From the NCBI GenBank assembly GCA_903813345.2, contig CAIIXF020000004.1, positions 26,229,985 to 26,293,984 of the forward strand: 64,000 nucleotides of DNA, read 5' to 3'. The notes under the pieces are model-generated. The model was not told the DNA's origin and did not search any database. It saw only the letters and a program-made list of their open reading frames with translations. Position numbers and translations under genes: made by a program. Below, piece after piece: positions 13,501 to 24,400 of the stretch. Source of the DNA: Owenia fusiformis (taxonomy: Eukaryota; Annelida; Polychaeta; Sabellida; Oweniidae). Position 1 is the first letter of the stretch; each line of letters begins with the position of its first letter.

Positions 13501-15142
13501 ATGAAAAAGAATGAAATAAAATTTCAAATATTTGCTGAGACATTGTACATGTACGTTAAAGATTGGTTGATTATTAGATTCCCTCGGCAACAGACTTGAT
13601 GATCACAATGCCTACAGAATCATGGGAAGGGATTACAAAGTGTCAAAATGGGGAACATCTTCACATCAGTCTAAATAATATATGTGTAGAGTATCATTAT
13701 TATAAATTGCAATTTACAGTAAAAACACAAGAAAATAATTTTCAGACTTTCAGATTGAACTTTAAAAATGACTTATTTGTTATATTTACTACATATTCAT
13801 GAATTAGTTCTATTTGTCATACATTGTAGCTAGAAACATTTGTAAGCAATAATCCAGGTCAATTTTTGAAAGTTTCTACAGAGGTATTTTCCAGACTTTC
13901 CGAGGTGATAAAGAAAAATAAACCCACCTTTTATTGTTATGTTTACTGTCTTTAGTTCAGTTTGTTGTAACTTGAAACATTTGTCAGCAAGAATCCGAGT
14001 CAATTTTTTATAGTTATGTCTTGACAGCATTTTTTCTTTAACACTGCCTAGTGATAGTTTATGAATATGAGACATTTGCACTAAAAAGTCTTCGAGGGTA
14101 AATGCTGGTGGTCGATATGTCTCAGGCCCATCTGCATAGAGATAAACATTAGAAACTACAGGAGGTTGTTTAGGCATCCTCATGGGTAACCCATCTGGTC
14201 CCCTTGGTTTGTATGGCTTTACACTGCTTTGCTTTGTTTTAATCCCATCTTCTTGTAAACCATTCACATCAAATGTTGATTCTCTGTAGTTTGCATCGAG
14301 GACATATTTTTTATCGTCTTTGTTGAATTTTGACACTTGTTTTTGAGTTGCACTTTTTAGTAGACTATTTGACACGGGTGATGGCTGGGAAGTTAGCCTA
14401 CTCATTAGTCTGTATTCCTCAATATCAATGCTTTGACTATGAGCTAACGCAATATCATCTCCAGGTTCAATGTGATTTATATAGTCATGCCCAGCTTCAG
14501 AAGGAGGAGGAGTGACCATGCTTGGATGTTCAATACTTGGCACTGGCGAGACATTATTCTTCAAAGATGAATTTGTTTGGTTCAAATATGGAGATCGCTG
14601 ATGTGGTAACACTTTGGGCTCAGCTTCAATGTAAAATTTCTCGGGTGGAGGTGGTGTTGGTATTTTAGATTTAGGGGGAGGCGCTCTTGGTTTGCGTAAA
14701 AGCTTTGTTTTTGGGGCTTTCACGGTATGTAGCCCTGGCATGTCAGATAAGCTCATAGACTGCAATAAAGAGAACACAAATGTAGGTAAATAGATGCACG
14801 ATCACGTTGCAGCAATAAAACTGTTAAGGAGGGCAAAAACAACACGAGAGCTATCTCAGTGTCTCATTGATTGTGATTGTCACTGTGAAGTCAAATTTTG
14901 AAAATAAATTCAGTAGGCCTAGACTAGACTAGCCTAGTCTAGCCTAGGCCTAGATCTATCTCGACAAATTTCAACATTTTATTTGCGATTCTGAACCGGT
15001 GTCTGAGTATCTTTGGAAATCTTTCGTTTTTTTGTTAGTGAGGCATTCATATACGCATAGTTTATGAATATATAGTGACTGAATTAGTAGAAACTTAGTA
15101 TAAAACAAGACATACCAAATTTTTCTGAACCTTGGTCGCCAT
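7572..15142 (-). CDS. Leucine-rich repeat protein (LRRC63-like), 10 exons
   Basis: Exons (minus): 15142-15116, 14759-13928, 13284-13047, 12680-12592, 11438-11356, 10378-10295, 9735-9584, 9041-8958, 8503-8261, 7911-7572. All junction phases close, giving 723 aa. Residues 1-365 are low-complexity and Pro/Ser/Lys-rich (PPPPEKF region), with no recognised domain. About residues 395-560 carry leucine-rich repeats (LEILKLRNNPIEEIP, LRHLDLSYNRLTFLP, LREMNLEGNQLSSMP). A Cys-rich tail follows (CNCCNGPIYGPG, then a Cys pair about 35 residues later). LRR proteins are binding scaffolds; the partner is unknown. The layout recalls vertebrate LRRC63, from memory and unverified. Donors are gtaagt-like except exon 3 (gtttgt) and exon 7 (gtcagt), which were chosen because they alone keep the frame. 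The gene is divergent from AGMAT. MITEs lie in several introns. Confidence 0.82.
8721..8930. repeat. Degenerate 'ggtgccaaatttt' repeat patch in an LRR intron
   Basis: The words ttggtgccaaattttggtgc, gtgccaaattttgg, ggtgccgaaacggtgcc and cggcgccgaa recur in direct and inverted orientation. Probably a small palindromic element; the two overlapping ORFs are not genes. Confidence 0.4.
9164..9346. mobile_element. Short TIR element with internal 'gtggaacacct' repeats
   Basis: The left end is acagtggaacttgct and the right end ttctactgt. The interior repeats aagtggaacacct three to four times. A related fragment is at about 29430-29520. No coding capacity. Confidence 0.45.
10460..10664. mobile_element. 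MITE family 1 ('ggcccgtagccagg'), intact copy
   Basis: Starts caggcccgtagccagg and ends cctggctacgggcctg, so the terminal inverted repeats are nearly perfect. The interior has poly-C/poly-G tracts and the family core ttgggccaaaattgtcaaat. It is in an intron of the LRR gene. Confidence 0.8.
11159..11326. mobile_element. MITE family 1 copy
   Basis: Left end aggcccgtagccaggatttg, core acaattttggcccaaatatg, and a decayed right end near ggccctggcctgt. It is opposite in orientation to the copy at 10460 and lies about 30 bp from LRR exon 5. Confidence 0.75.
11819..12022. mobile_element. MITE with 'agtgatctcc' ends
   Basis: Left agtgatctccacagg and right ctggggagatcact form TIRs. The interior contains three copies of a gtgggtgcaa motif. 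About 204 bp, non-coding. Confidence 0.65.
12207..12577. mobile_element. MITE family 1 copy with internal tandem amplification
   Basis: Left aggcttgtagccagctttt, right ccttgctacaggcctg. The segment acaagaggttcacttttgcc plus aagagggttcattttt is repeated about five times, making this copy nearly twice the family length. ORFs over it are translations of the repeat. Confidence 0.75.
13281..13552. repeat. 84-bp tandem repeat at the acceptor of LRR exon 3
   Basis: About 3.2 copies of a unit beginning gtaattgtattgtatcaaat and including gaaataaaagttcaaatatt. The array starts inside the acceptor region of exon 3 (exon start 13284), so each unit carries the ...acaattac sequence that precedes the AG. 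Confidence 0.85.
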
Positions 15143-15408
15143 TTTGAAACTGTTTCTATAGTGAAGTAAGAGTCAAACTAAAAGACGAAACTGTAACAGG
15201 TTTATCTATCAAAATTGTGAAATTTAAAGCCATTGAAAATTAAAACAATTATATTTTGATATATATAATAAATTTTCAAAAAATTAGATATGACAATTAT
15301 GCTATTTTACAGCCTAAAAACATATATTTCGTACATTAAAAAGATTACATTCAGACCGACCTTCAAAGTCACGTGACTTGTCACATGATCGAGTAAAAAG
15401 AAAACAAG
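15143..15408. promoter_or_regulatory. Divergent promoter, LRR gene / AGMAT
   Basis: Only 266 bp separate the two start codons. It contains the palindrome gtcacgtgac (15368-15377, a CACGTG E-box) followed by tgtcacatgatc. The layout suggests shared bidirectional transcription; the E-box function is inference. Confidence 0.55.
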
Positions 15409-18400
15409 ATGGGAAGTAAAACGTTGTTGAAATTTGTGGCATCATATGTGTCCAAAAGACAGTTTTCTTCAACATCTACTGCATTTAAATTCAATCAACC
15501 TCCATCGGCAAATGATCTACAAAGACCGGCGGGGATTGCCTCGTTCATGAGGCTACCAGTTCAGGAGACAACAGATGGTATGTCAGTTTATTAGAATTTT
15601 GGAAACAACTGAAAGAGTAAATTTTGTCAGTGAAGCTATTTTTTATGTTACAATTTTATATTTTCAACAATGATATTTTCAGGCTTATAGCAGCATTTAG
15701 GATGTTCTAATTTTCTGTTTTAATTATTAAATTGTAATTTAAATTTATCTACAATAATGTCAGAACACATACATCACATGTATAAACATAGGCCCAGGGA
15801 AGAAGAAGTAGTAATACAGATGTCGACTCGCTATTTTATACATGTTCCCGGGGCCTATGTGTATAAACATGTAAAGACACATGAAACAACGATGGGTGAT
15901 TTATGTGATTACAAGGTATAATCAATGTTGCCATCCCCACTCCAGGCCCACTGAAACCATAATATGAGATGCAGATGTGTGATGACGCTACATCAGTTCT
16001 CAACTTCTCAGACCTGACATATCAAACCTAGTGTTGTCGCGATTAATAGATACATCGCGATATACATCGCCAAAGCTGATTTTGGCGATGCATCGATGTC
16101 TGAAACAAAACATCGATGTTTTTAAAAAAAAGTCATTTGCTAAAAATCACCCTTTCTTATCTTATTTTGACGCAAATCGCTTAACTTTCTCATGTCTTAT
16201 TTCATTTCCCAATGTTTTCTGATATTATTTCGCTTTAAAACTGTTTTAGCTAGTCGAAATGAACCATTTCTCGGACTTTTTCTCGACGTACATCGCGATG
16301 TGCATCGATGTTTACTACTGAAAATTGCCGATGCATCGATGTACGATTATGGCACATCGCAACAACACTAATCAAACCCCACCCCAACTGATGTTTAATC
16401 TTTATTCTATTAAGGTTCTCAAATGAGCAGAAATTTATCAGCTTTTTTATTTTTCTTTGCAAGGTTTTCATTTAAAAGGCACATTTGGAGGAATATAAAG
16501 GATTGACAGCTGTGAACTGTTGCACATTAAGAATATGATTGCACAACTTAAGAGTACAGAGCTTCATATCTACAGTCAACGTATATTGTACTTGTTTGTA
16601 ATGTCAAAATAATTGTACTTTTTGTTGACATAAACTATGTGTGACCCTTTTTCAAAGTGATATAAACCTGTTTTTTACAAACTCTCTTCCTGTTTTTATT
16701 TTAACATACATGTACTTGATAATGATATCCCACATATAAAATGACCTCATTTTGTTTCTCTGACGTTAAAAAGAGATGAATGTAAAGTATATCCCTAAAA
16801 TAAAGAAATGGTGTGATAGTTTGCATAGTGTATTGTTAAAAAATTAAGTTTATTCACATTTAATTGGGGAACTACTATGAAAATAAAATAATAAAAATAA
16901 ATGTGATTATACATTATGACATTATTAATTGTTTACATTTTAAGCATGGGATTTATCACTTTTTAAGTGTGTCTTGTTTGTTTATTAAATTAAATTGCAG
17001 GAATTAAATTAAAGGATAGTTTTTTTTCTTGATTTTGAAATTCGCACTGGAGTACCTGTACTTCAATGTGTTATCAAAATATTTTATTGCATGATGAGTT
17101 CAAAAACATCCAATTTATATATCAAGTTAATTTTAAGTGTTCTAATGGTGTACTTAAGACTACTTGTTTACAAGATAAATTTTGACTTACAAAAAAGTTA
17201 CTTCTTGCAACATCCAAATAAGATATTTAATCATACACAAATATATTTTGATTGGAAAAACTGAATATTTTTATATAATCTATTTCAGTTCCAAAAAACT
17301 AATCCATATAAAATACATGAACAGAACATGAAGATTTAGATTTAATACTTTTAGAATAAACTAAGAAAAGGAATATTTTATATCTACATGTACTTTGCCT
17401 GTCCTATGATGTGTGGACCTTTTGGCTGTTATATGATATGTATTTGCAAACTTTTTAAACAAAAACAATTCTTTATATTTTTTGTCTGCCTTTTTGTCTA
17501 CCTGTACATATAAGAATATCTACTTTGCCTGTTATAGAATATATAGATACACACTTATAGCACCTTTTCGCTGTAATATGAGATTCATTTGCAAACTTTT
17601 AAACAGAATTCAATTTTCATATTTTTGTCTGACTGTACATAGTGACAGACTTCCAACAAGCAGTTAGGGATAGTGCCTAATTATTAAATTGTCGAATAAC
17701 GAAGTTAGTTTCATTAGGGGAGGGATAAATTATGCCTTTGTTAGTGAAAAGTGTTGATTTGTTTAATGTTCAAGTATAAGAAAATCAACATCATATAATT
17801 TTGTTAGATGGGGAAGCAAACAATTTGAAGTTCACTTCTTTTTTCATGAATTTTGATAATTTCACACAATCCCTTAGTTTATGTAAATGTTGGAACACTG
17901 ACTCAAGTAGCTTAAAGATTTTGATCAAGGTTTTCAAGATTCATATTTACAAGTACTCAGTAAATACTTGTAAATTGAAGAGTTCATCTCTCTCAACTTA
18001 CTGCATGGAAAGTTTGAGAAAGTGGTGTGAAAATGTGTCAATACAAAAATATAACTATTTTTTCTAATCCTAACAATTTAATAGCATAGGCTACTCAGTA
18101 TGGTATATCCGTCCCCCAAAATATTGATATATTATAGACTATGTAGTATGTACTGTATAGATGGTTACACCCACCTCTACATCCAGCTGATGTTATTTGT
18201 AACGGACTAGGGATTGTATGTGGTGCAGTCATCATTGACTTCCAAGGCAGGCCCGTAGCCAGGATTTGCCAAGGGGGTCCACTTTTGAAAAATTCCAGGG
18301 GTGGTTCACTTGTGACAATTTTGGTCCAAAAATGGCCAAGATCACTTAAAAGTGCTCAGAATGGTGAAAAACTGCATGATTTTGAAAGATTTTTTGGCCG

Positions 18401-21400
18401 GGGGGGGGGGGGGGTTACAGGGCTACAGGCCTGCAAGGTGCTATAATACATGAAGTTGAAGTAACTGCAACCTTATGAACCAAGATGTGGTGCAATGTCA
18501 TGCATTGGTTTCCATATAAATAGAACAATTGCAAAGGGTTAGAGAAACACAGAACAATATTATTGAATAATATGGAAATTTGAAGGGAAGAAAAATGGGA
18601 AGATATTAAATATGTATTTGTAGCTACACATAAATTGCAAATGTTTCTTTACAAGTAAATGCAGGTACCAACATATCTAAAGTATTATGTAAATATGCAT
18701 ATGGCATTGTCAATTGTACATCACTTTGTAATATGTCTAGATGCAAGTTTCAAACCACATGTCTAGATGAGGTGCATGTTTTAACAAAAACTTTCTATGC
18801 ATGTTTCAAATTTCAGACCTACTGTAGATGCATGTTTTATACCACATGTCAAGATGTATGTTTTAAACCAAATGTCTAGATGCATGTTTTAAACCTCAAA
18901 TCTAGATGCAACTTTTAAACCACATGTCTAGAGGCATCTTTAAAACTAGATGTCTAGATGCAAGTTTTAAACCACATATCTAGACCACAAGTTTAGATGC
19001 AAGTTTTAAACTATGGTACATGTCTCGATGCAAGTTTTAATCCACTTGTCTAGACTAGATGCATGTTTTAACACAAATTATCTATATATGCATGTTTCAA
19101 TCCTCGGATCTAGACGCAACTTTTAAACCAGATGTCTAGATGCAAGTTTTAAAGCAAATGTCTAGATGCAAGTTTTAAACCACATATCTAGATGCAAGGC
19201 TCAAATCAAATGTCTAGATATAATACGCTTAAGGCCTGTTTCAAAGGTCTAGATTTCAGATAATACCATGTTTTATCTAATCTTAGGTCTAGATGCATGT
19301 CTAGATCTTAATTTCTGGATACATACACAGCTAAACAGCATGTTTGAATCCTAGGTCTAGATGCATGTTTTATGGGAATTACATTGGATAATGGCGCATC
19401 TAACAGATCTGGCACGCGTTTTGGTCCAAGACAGATCCGTTCAGAATCCGTGCAGTTAAAATTGCATAGTGTCACAGGTAGTCACTAGAGGGCAGCAGGA
19501 GCATAGCTATAAGTTGTTTATTGCCCTGAAAGGTGGCAGCACTCTATTTAGGTACCATGGTTTATCCTAGTTATAGCACAAGGGCTAAGGCAATTAGGAC
19601 AAGCAGTGCCTGATATAGATTTATTGTGTTTCTTTTAAGAATAAGTTCCTCTGAGAAGATAACATTAAAGATTCAGACCAAGGCTTACAGTTGTACATGA
19701 CACATTTTCAGGGGGTAGAAACGCATCCAGTATTTTTGTCTGGTACAACTGGAAATACTGGACGCAGACCTCCATTTCTGATCCAGAGAGAGGTAGGTGG
19801 ATCTGGATCAAAAATGGAGTTCTGCATCCAGTATTTCAGTTTGTACCAGATGAAAATACTGGATGCATTTCTACCCCCTGATTATTGGTGAAAAATATTT
19901 AAGACTGGGCTGTATCTTTAAATCCTTGACTACCAGGGCTTCAATTTTGGAAATGTTGTAGCTTATGATTTTGTTGCAGTCCTTTGTTCTCTGATAATTG
20001 CTAGAATCGTAAGTTATAATCGTACCAAAAACAGACAACATAGTGACACAATTTCTTTTCACAAGAGAATTGACCCTGAGACCTTGTGAAGGAAATTTCA
20101 TAAAAATTGCTTGAACTTTGACAATTTTAATCCAATCTAGACAAAATATGTTATGAACTATATTTACCAACTTACAATTTGCTAGATGGTTTCAAACCTG
20201 TTTTAGATACTGGAAACATAGAAATTGTTAAAGACTAAGTAAGGTGTCACATTATATCACGTTGTCCCCTACATTTCCTTATTTCAGGTTATACAATTAG
20301 CCCTAATGATGGAACGTTAAACCATTTTCAGAAAGAACAGGGGATCTGAATTTGAAGAAAAATGTTTTTTGATTTACTAGGGCTGGATGTTTGCTTCATG
20401 GGGGTGACTTTAGATAATGGAACATCAAATCGTACTGGAACAAGATTTGGTCCTCGTCAAATACGTGCGGAATCTGTTTTGATACGCCCTGTTAACCAAG
20501 CTAGCTCAGGTCTTATACTTAATATACACCTGCAATCAAGCTATATCAGGTCCTGTACTTAATATGTACCTGCAATAAAGCTAGTTCAGGTCCTGTACTT
20601 AATATGTACCTGCAATCAAGCTATATCAGGTCCTGTACTTAATATGTACCTGCAATAAAGCTAGTTCAGGTCCTGTACTTAATATGTACCTGCAATAAAG
20701 CTAGTTCAGGTCCTGTACTTAATATGTACCTGCAATCAAGCTATATCAGGTCCTGTACTTAATATGTACCTGCAATAAAGCTAGTTCAGGTCCTGTACTT
20801 AATATGTACCTGCAATCAAGCTATATCAGGTCCTGTACTTAATATGTACCTGCAATAAAGCTAGTTCAGGTCCTGTACTTAATATGTACCTGCAATAAAA
20901 CTAGTTCAGGTCCTGTACTTAATATGTACCTGCAATCAAGCTATATCAGGTCCTGTACTTAATATGTACCTGCAATCAAGCTATTACAGGTCCTGTACTT
21001 AATATGTACCTGCAATCAAGCTATTACAGGTCCTGTACTTAATATGTACCTGCAATCAAGCTAGTTCAGGTCCTGTACTTAATATGTACCTGCAATCAAG
21101 CTAGTTCAGGCCCTGCAATTTGCCCTTGTAGTCAAGCTAGATCAAGTCTACCTTACCATGTGTCCACGTTTAAAAAGGATATTGGCTACAGTGACATTGC
21201 AAATGGAAAACCTTTGTTTATTTCCATAATTTTCTGAAGGTAATTAAACTAGATTTTACATTCTTCCAAGTGTTCTTCTACACATTGTTCATTGAGCAGT
21301 TCAAACTTGCATTATTACCAGAAACCCCCATAGACAAAGATAGAGAATACCCGCTCCATTTGCAACTACTTTGCAACTATATATAACTTCACACAGGAGC

Positions 21401-24400
21401 CTGTAACCTTTTTAAACATGGTCACATGGTACAGTACAGTGATTAAGTGAAACCTTGCAATTTCTGGCTATTGCTAACTTGTGTTAATTAAGCCATTTAA
21501 TACATACACATTCACACAAAAACTTTTAAGGATGGAATGCTTGTTTGCTTGCTTGGTGCTCAAGCAATTAAGATCTACGAGCATTGCTACCATTTTATTT
21601 GTTTTTAAAACCTCTATACTTGTACATTTATATCTCCCCTTTATATATGTATCATAGGGATAGGCATCTACTAAATCCCCCTTTACCCCCCCCCCCCCCC
21701 ATATCTCCACCCATCCACTCCATCTCCCACGGGTGCCGACTCATAAGAAACCTTGAAAAATTTACGAATTATCTAATATTGATTAGACATTAATTTCAGG
21801 CCTCGATGCTTGCTTTTGGGGTCTTACTCTAGACTCAGGGGCGTCAAATAAGGCTGGAACTCGTCATGGGCCACGCCAAATAAGAGCAGAATCTGCACAA
21901 TTGAAATTTTGCAATGGATTAGGTAGGAGACGATTTATAAAGAAGTTCATTGATTTCTGTTGTTTACTTTTGTTGTTAATTTGTTTTTATTGATGTGCAA
22001 CTTATTTCTTTTGCTAACTGGTGTTATCCCATTGTCTCCTAAAGAAAAGGCCAAATATTGATATTTTATTTCATCAAAAAGAAATTCATGCATAGCTTAA
22101 GGCAAGGTGTGTTTCCAGCCAGGCCGAATATGCTATTTCACATGCATTCCATAATATAACCAATAACCAACTCAAGGTCACAAGCGGTTGTCAAGGTGAC
22201 AACTGGACTTCTCAGATTTAATGACCATTTCTATCAAGCGTTGTTTCCTAAAATTAACACTCGATGCTCTGTATCTTGTGCTTTTTGAATGCAACACCTT
22301 CAAAGAATGGTCATTCCACATTGCACTGGGTCCAGGGCTTGAATCCTTAAACAATTTTTGAAAAGGAGAGGAATTCTATCAGCTGAGATATACTGTACGC
22401 CCGGTATTATTCGCGTGCGATTAACTTTCGCGCTTTTCGCGATGGTGTTAAAATCGCGAAAAATTATCGTAGCGAAATTGCCAATTAAATCCCCGGGAAT
22501 TCGTTTTTACCCGGGGCTCTGATGCATTTCGTCAACTTCTGATCCCTCCATTCCTACATCTGTTAGAAGAACTACAACATGCATTTCGTTTTGTGTAAAA
22601 CGTTTCCTCTAGTGTTATTGGGCGATAATTGGATGATTTCCACCAACATGTACAAAATACGAATTCAAACTGCTTTTTCGTTTTAAAATAAGACCGAAAT
22701 TAACGATGCGATAATAGAAGTTGATATGCAGCTTGCCGATGATAAAGATCCCAGTTATTGTAAATCTTATCCAACTATGACATCAGGTAAGTGCAATTAC
22801 TGTACATCTACTAGTAATTTAGCTTGAGAATTCGCGAAATTTAATAGCCTCGAAACCGTGTTTTCGCAAAATTCGCGAAATTAAAGCTCGCGAATAATAC
22901 CGGGCGTACAGTATGGTAAAATAGCATATAAAACTAATCTTTGCCAACTCTGAAATCCCCTTTCCCTCATATTAACCATATTTTCGTAGGCACCTCCCTT
23001 ATCCATTAGGTCGTGCAAAACATATACCTCACCTCAAAGTCCCCTTATTAATTCATCCCAACTTCTTTTCCTTATTTACCCAATAGAACTTTCCAGTAAA
23101 CTATGCCAATTGGCACCTCTTACCGTGCTTATGAAGCTACATTAGGATATAGAGGCCATATTCATGATGCCATGATTCTTTTCCAAAACATTTTCATAAT
23201 GCCACAATTCTTTTCCAAAATGTTTTCAATATTCTTTTCCAAAATGTTTTCGAATATTACAACACTGGTATAGTACTAGGTTAATTATGTCACCACCAGA
23301 AGTTGACACATGCAATTGTAATAGTCTCCAACTTTTACATTTTCTGGACATTTTTTGGTGGTTGTTATTCAACGTTTGGCAGAGTTAGGTGGTTGGTGTG
23401 TGTAACAAATGGCAGGTGGTGACATTTTGCATGTTAATGCCCTGTCTTGTGACCAATGACATCATGATGATTCTACGTTGTTGAAAAATATGGCACAGTT
23501 TATTGGAAAAATCTGTTTCCCCTGCCCTACAGGCTCAACAGATAAAAGGCCTCTTACCAAGCACCCTTCTTCAAATTACCATTGCCCTTCAATAAATCAC
23601 AGGTAAAATATCTCAGTTACGATATGATTTTGAGTGGTATCAGTATCTGGAAAAGTGAGCGCAGATAATGCACTTGAATCAATAGTTTCCAAGATAAGCT
23701 TTTATCAATTATAATACAGGCTTTTCAAAGAGCGTTTACCTTTAAAGGCCCCATGTAAAGTTTGTCAATATTTTTATCATTCATTTACTATTAATCATGA
23801 CTTCATCATGGAATACCATGGCCCTCTCTTCTTGCATCATGCCATGGAATTTGGTATCGGACACTTTTGGTTTAGAATTGGTTGAATCGACGGACGAATC
23901 AAATTCGTTTTAACAAAAACGTGATTTAAATGTCACATCTAAAAAGGAATTCTCCAGGAACAGCATGGCAACGGTGTAATAAACAATCTCTGATCTCAAA
24001 AGGTCCTTGCAAAGTATTCACTTATTTCTAACAGTTCCTATGATTTATTTTATATTTTTCTTTCACGAATGAATTCTTATAACATTAGAAATGTCTTATA
24101 AGATTTGGTGAATTTAATTGGTAGGAAACATGAAGAAATTAATTACGTCAACTTTTTAACAAAGAGTTAACTTCTTGTGAATTTTAAGATTGTATGGGAA
24201 GTCCCGCCTACTCAATCAGCTGGATCGGCATGGAAAATCAGAGCAACTAAACACAGACATGTTTTTGATGTGATGTGTATCAGAATGTCATGACTCAATT
24301 TTGGAGATTTTTTAAACCAGTTTTTGAAATTTAAAAAAGTTTCACAAATTACTATTTGATAACGTTGTTTAGAACTACAATATGAGCCAAAGTGGTTTAT

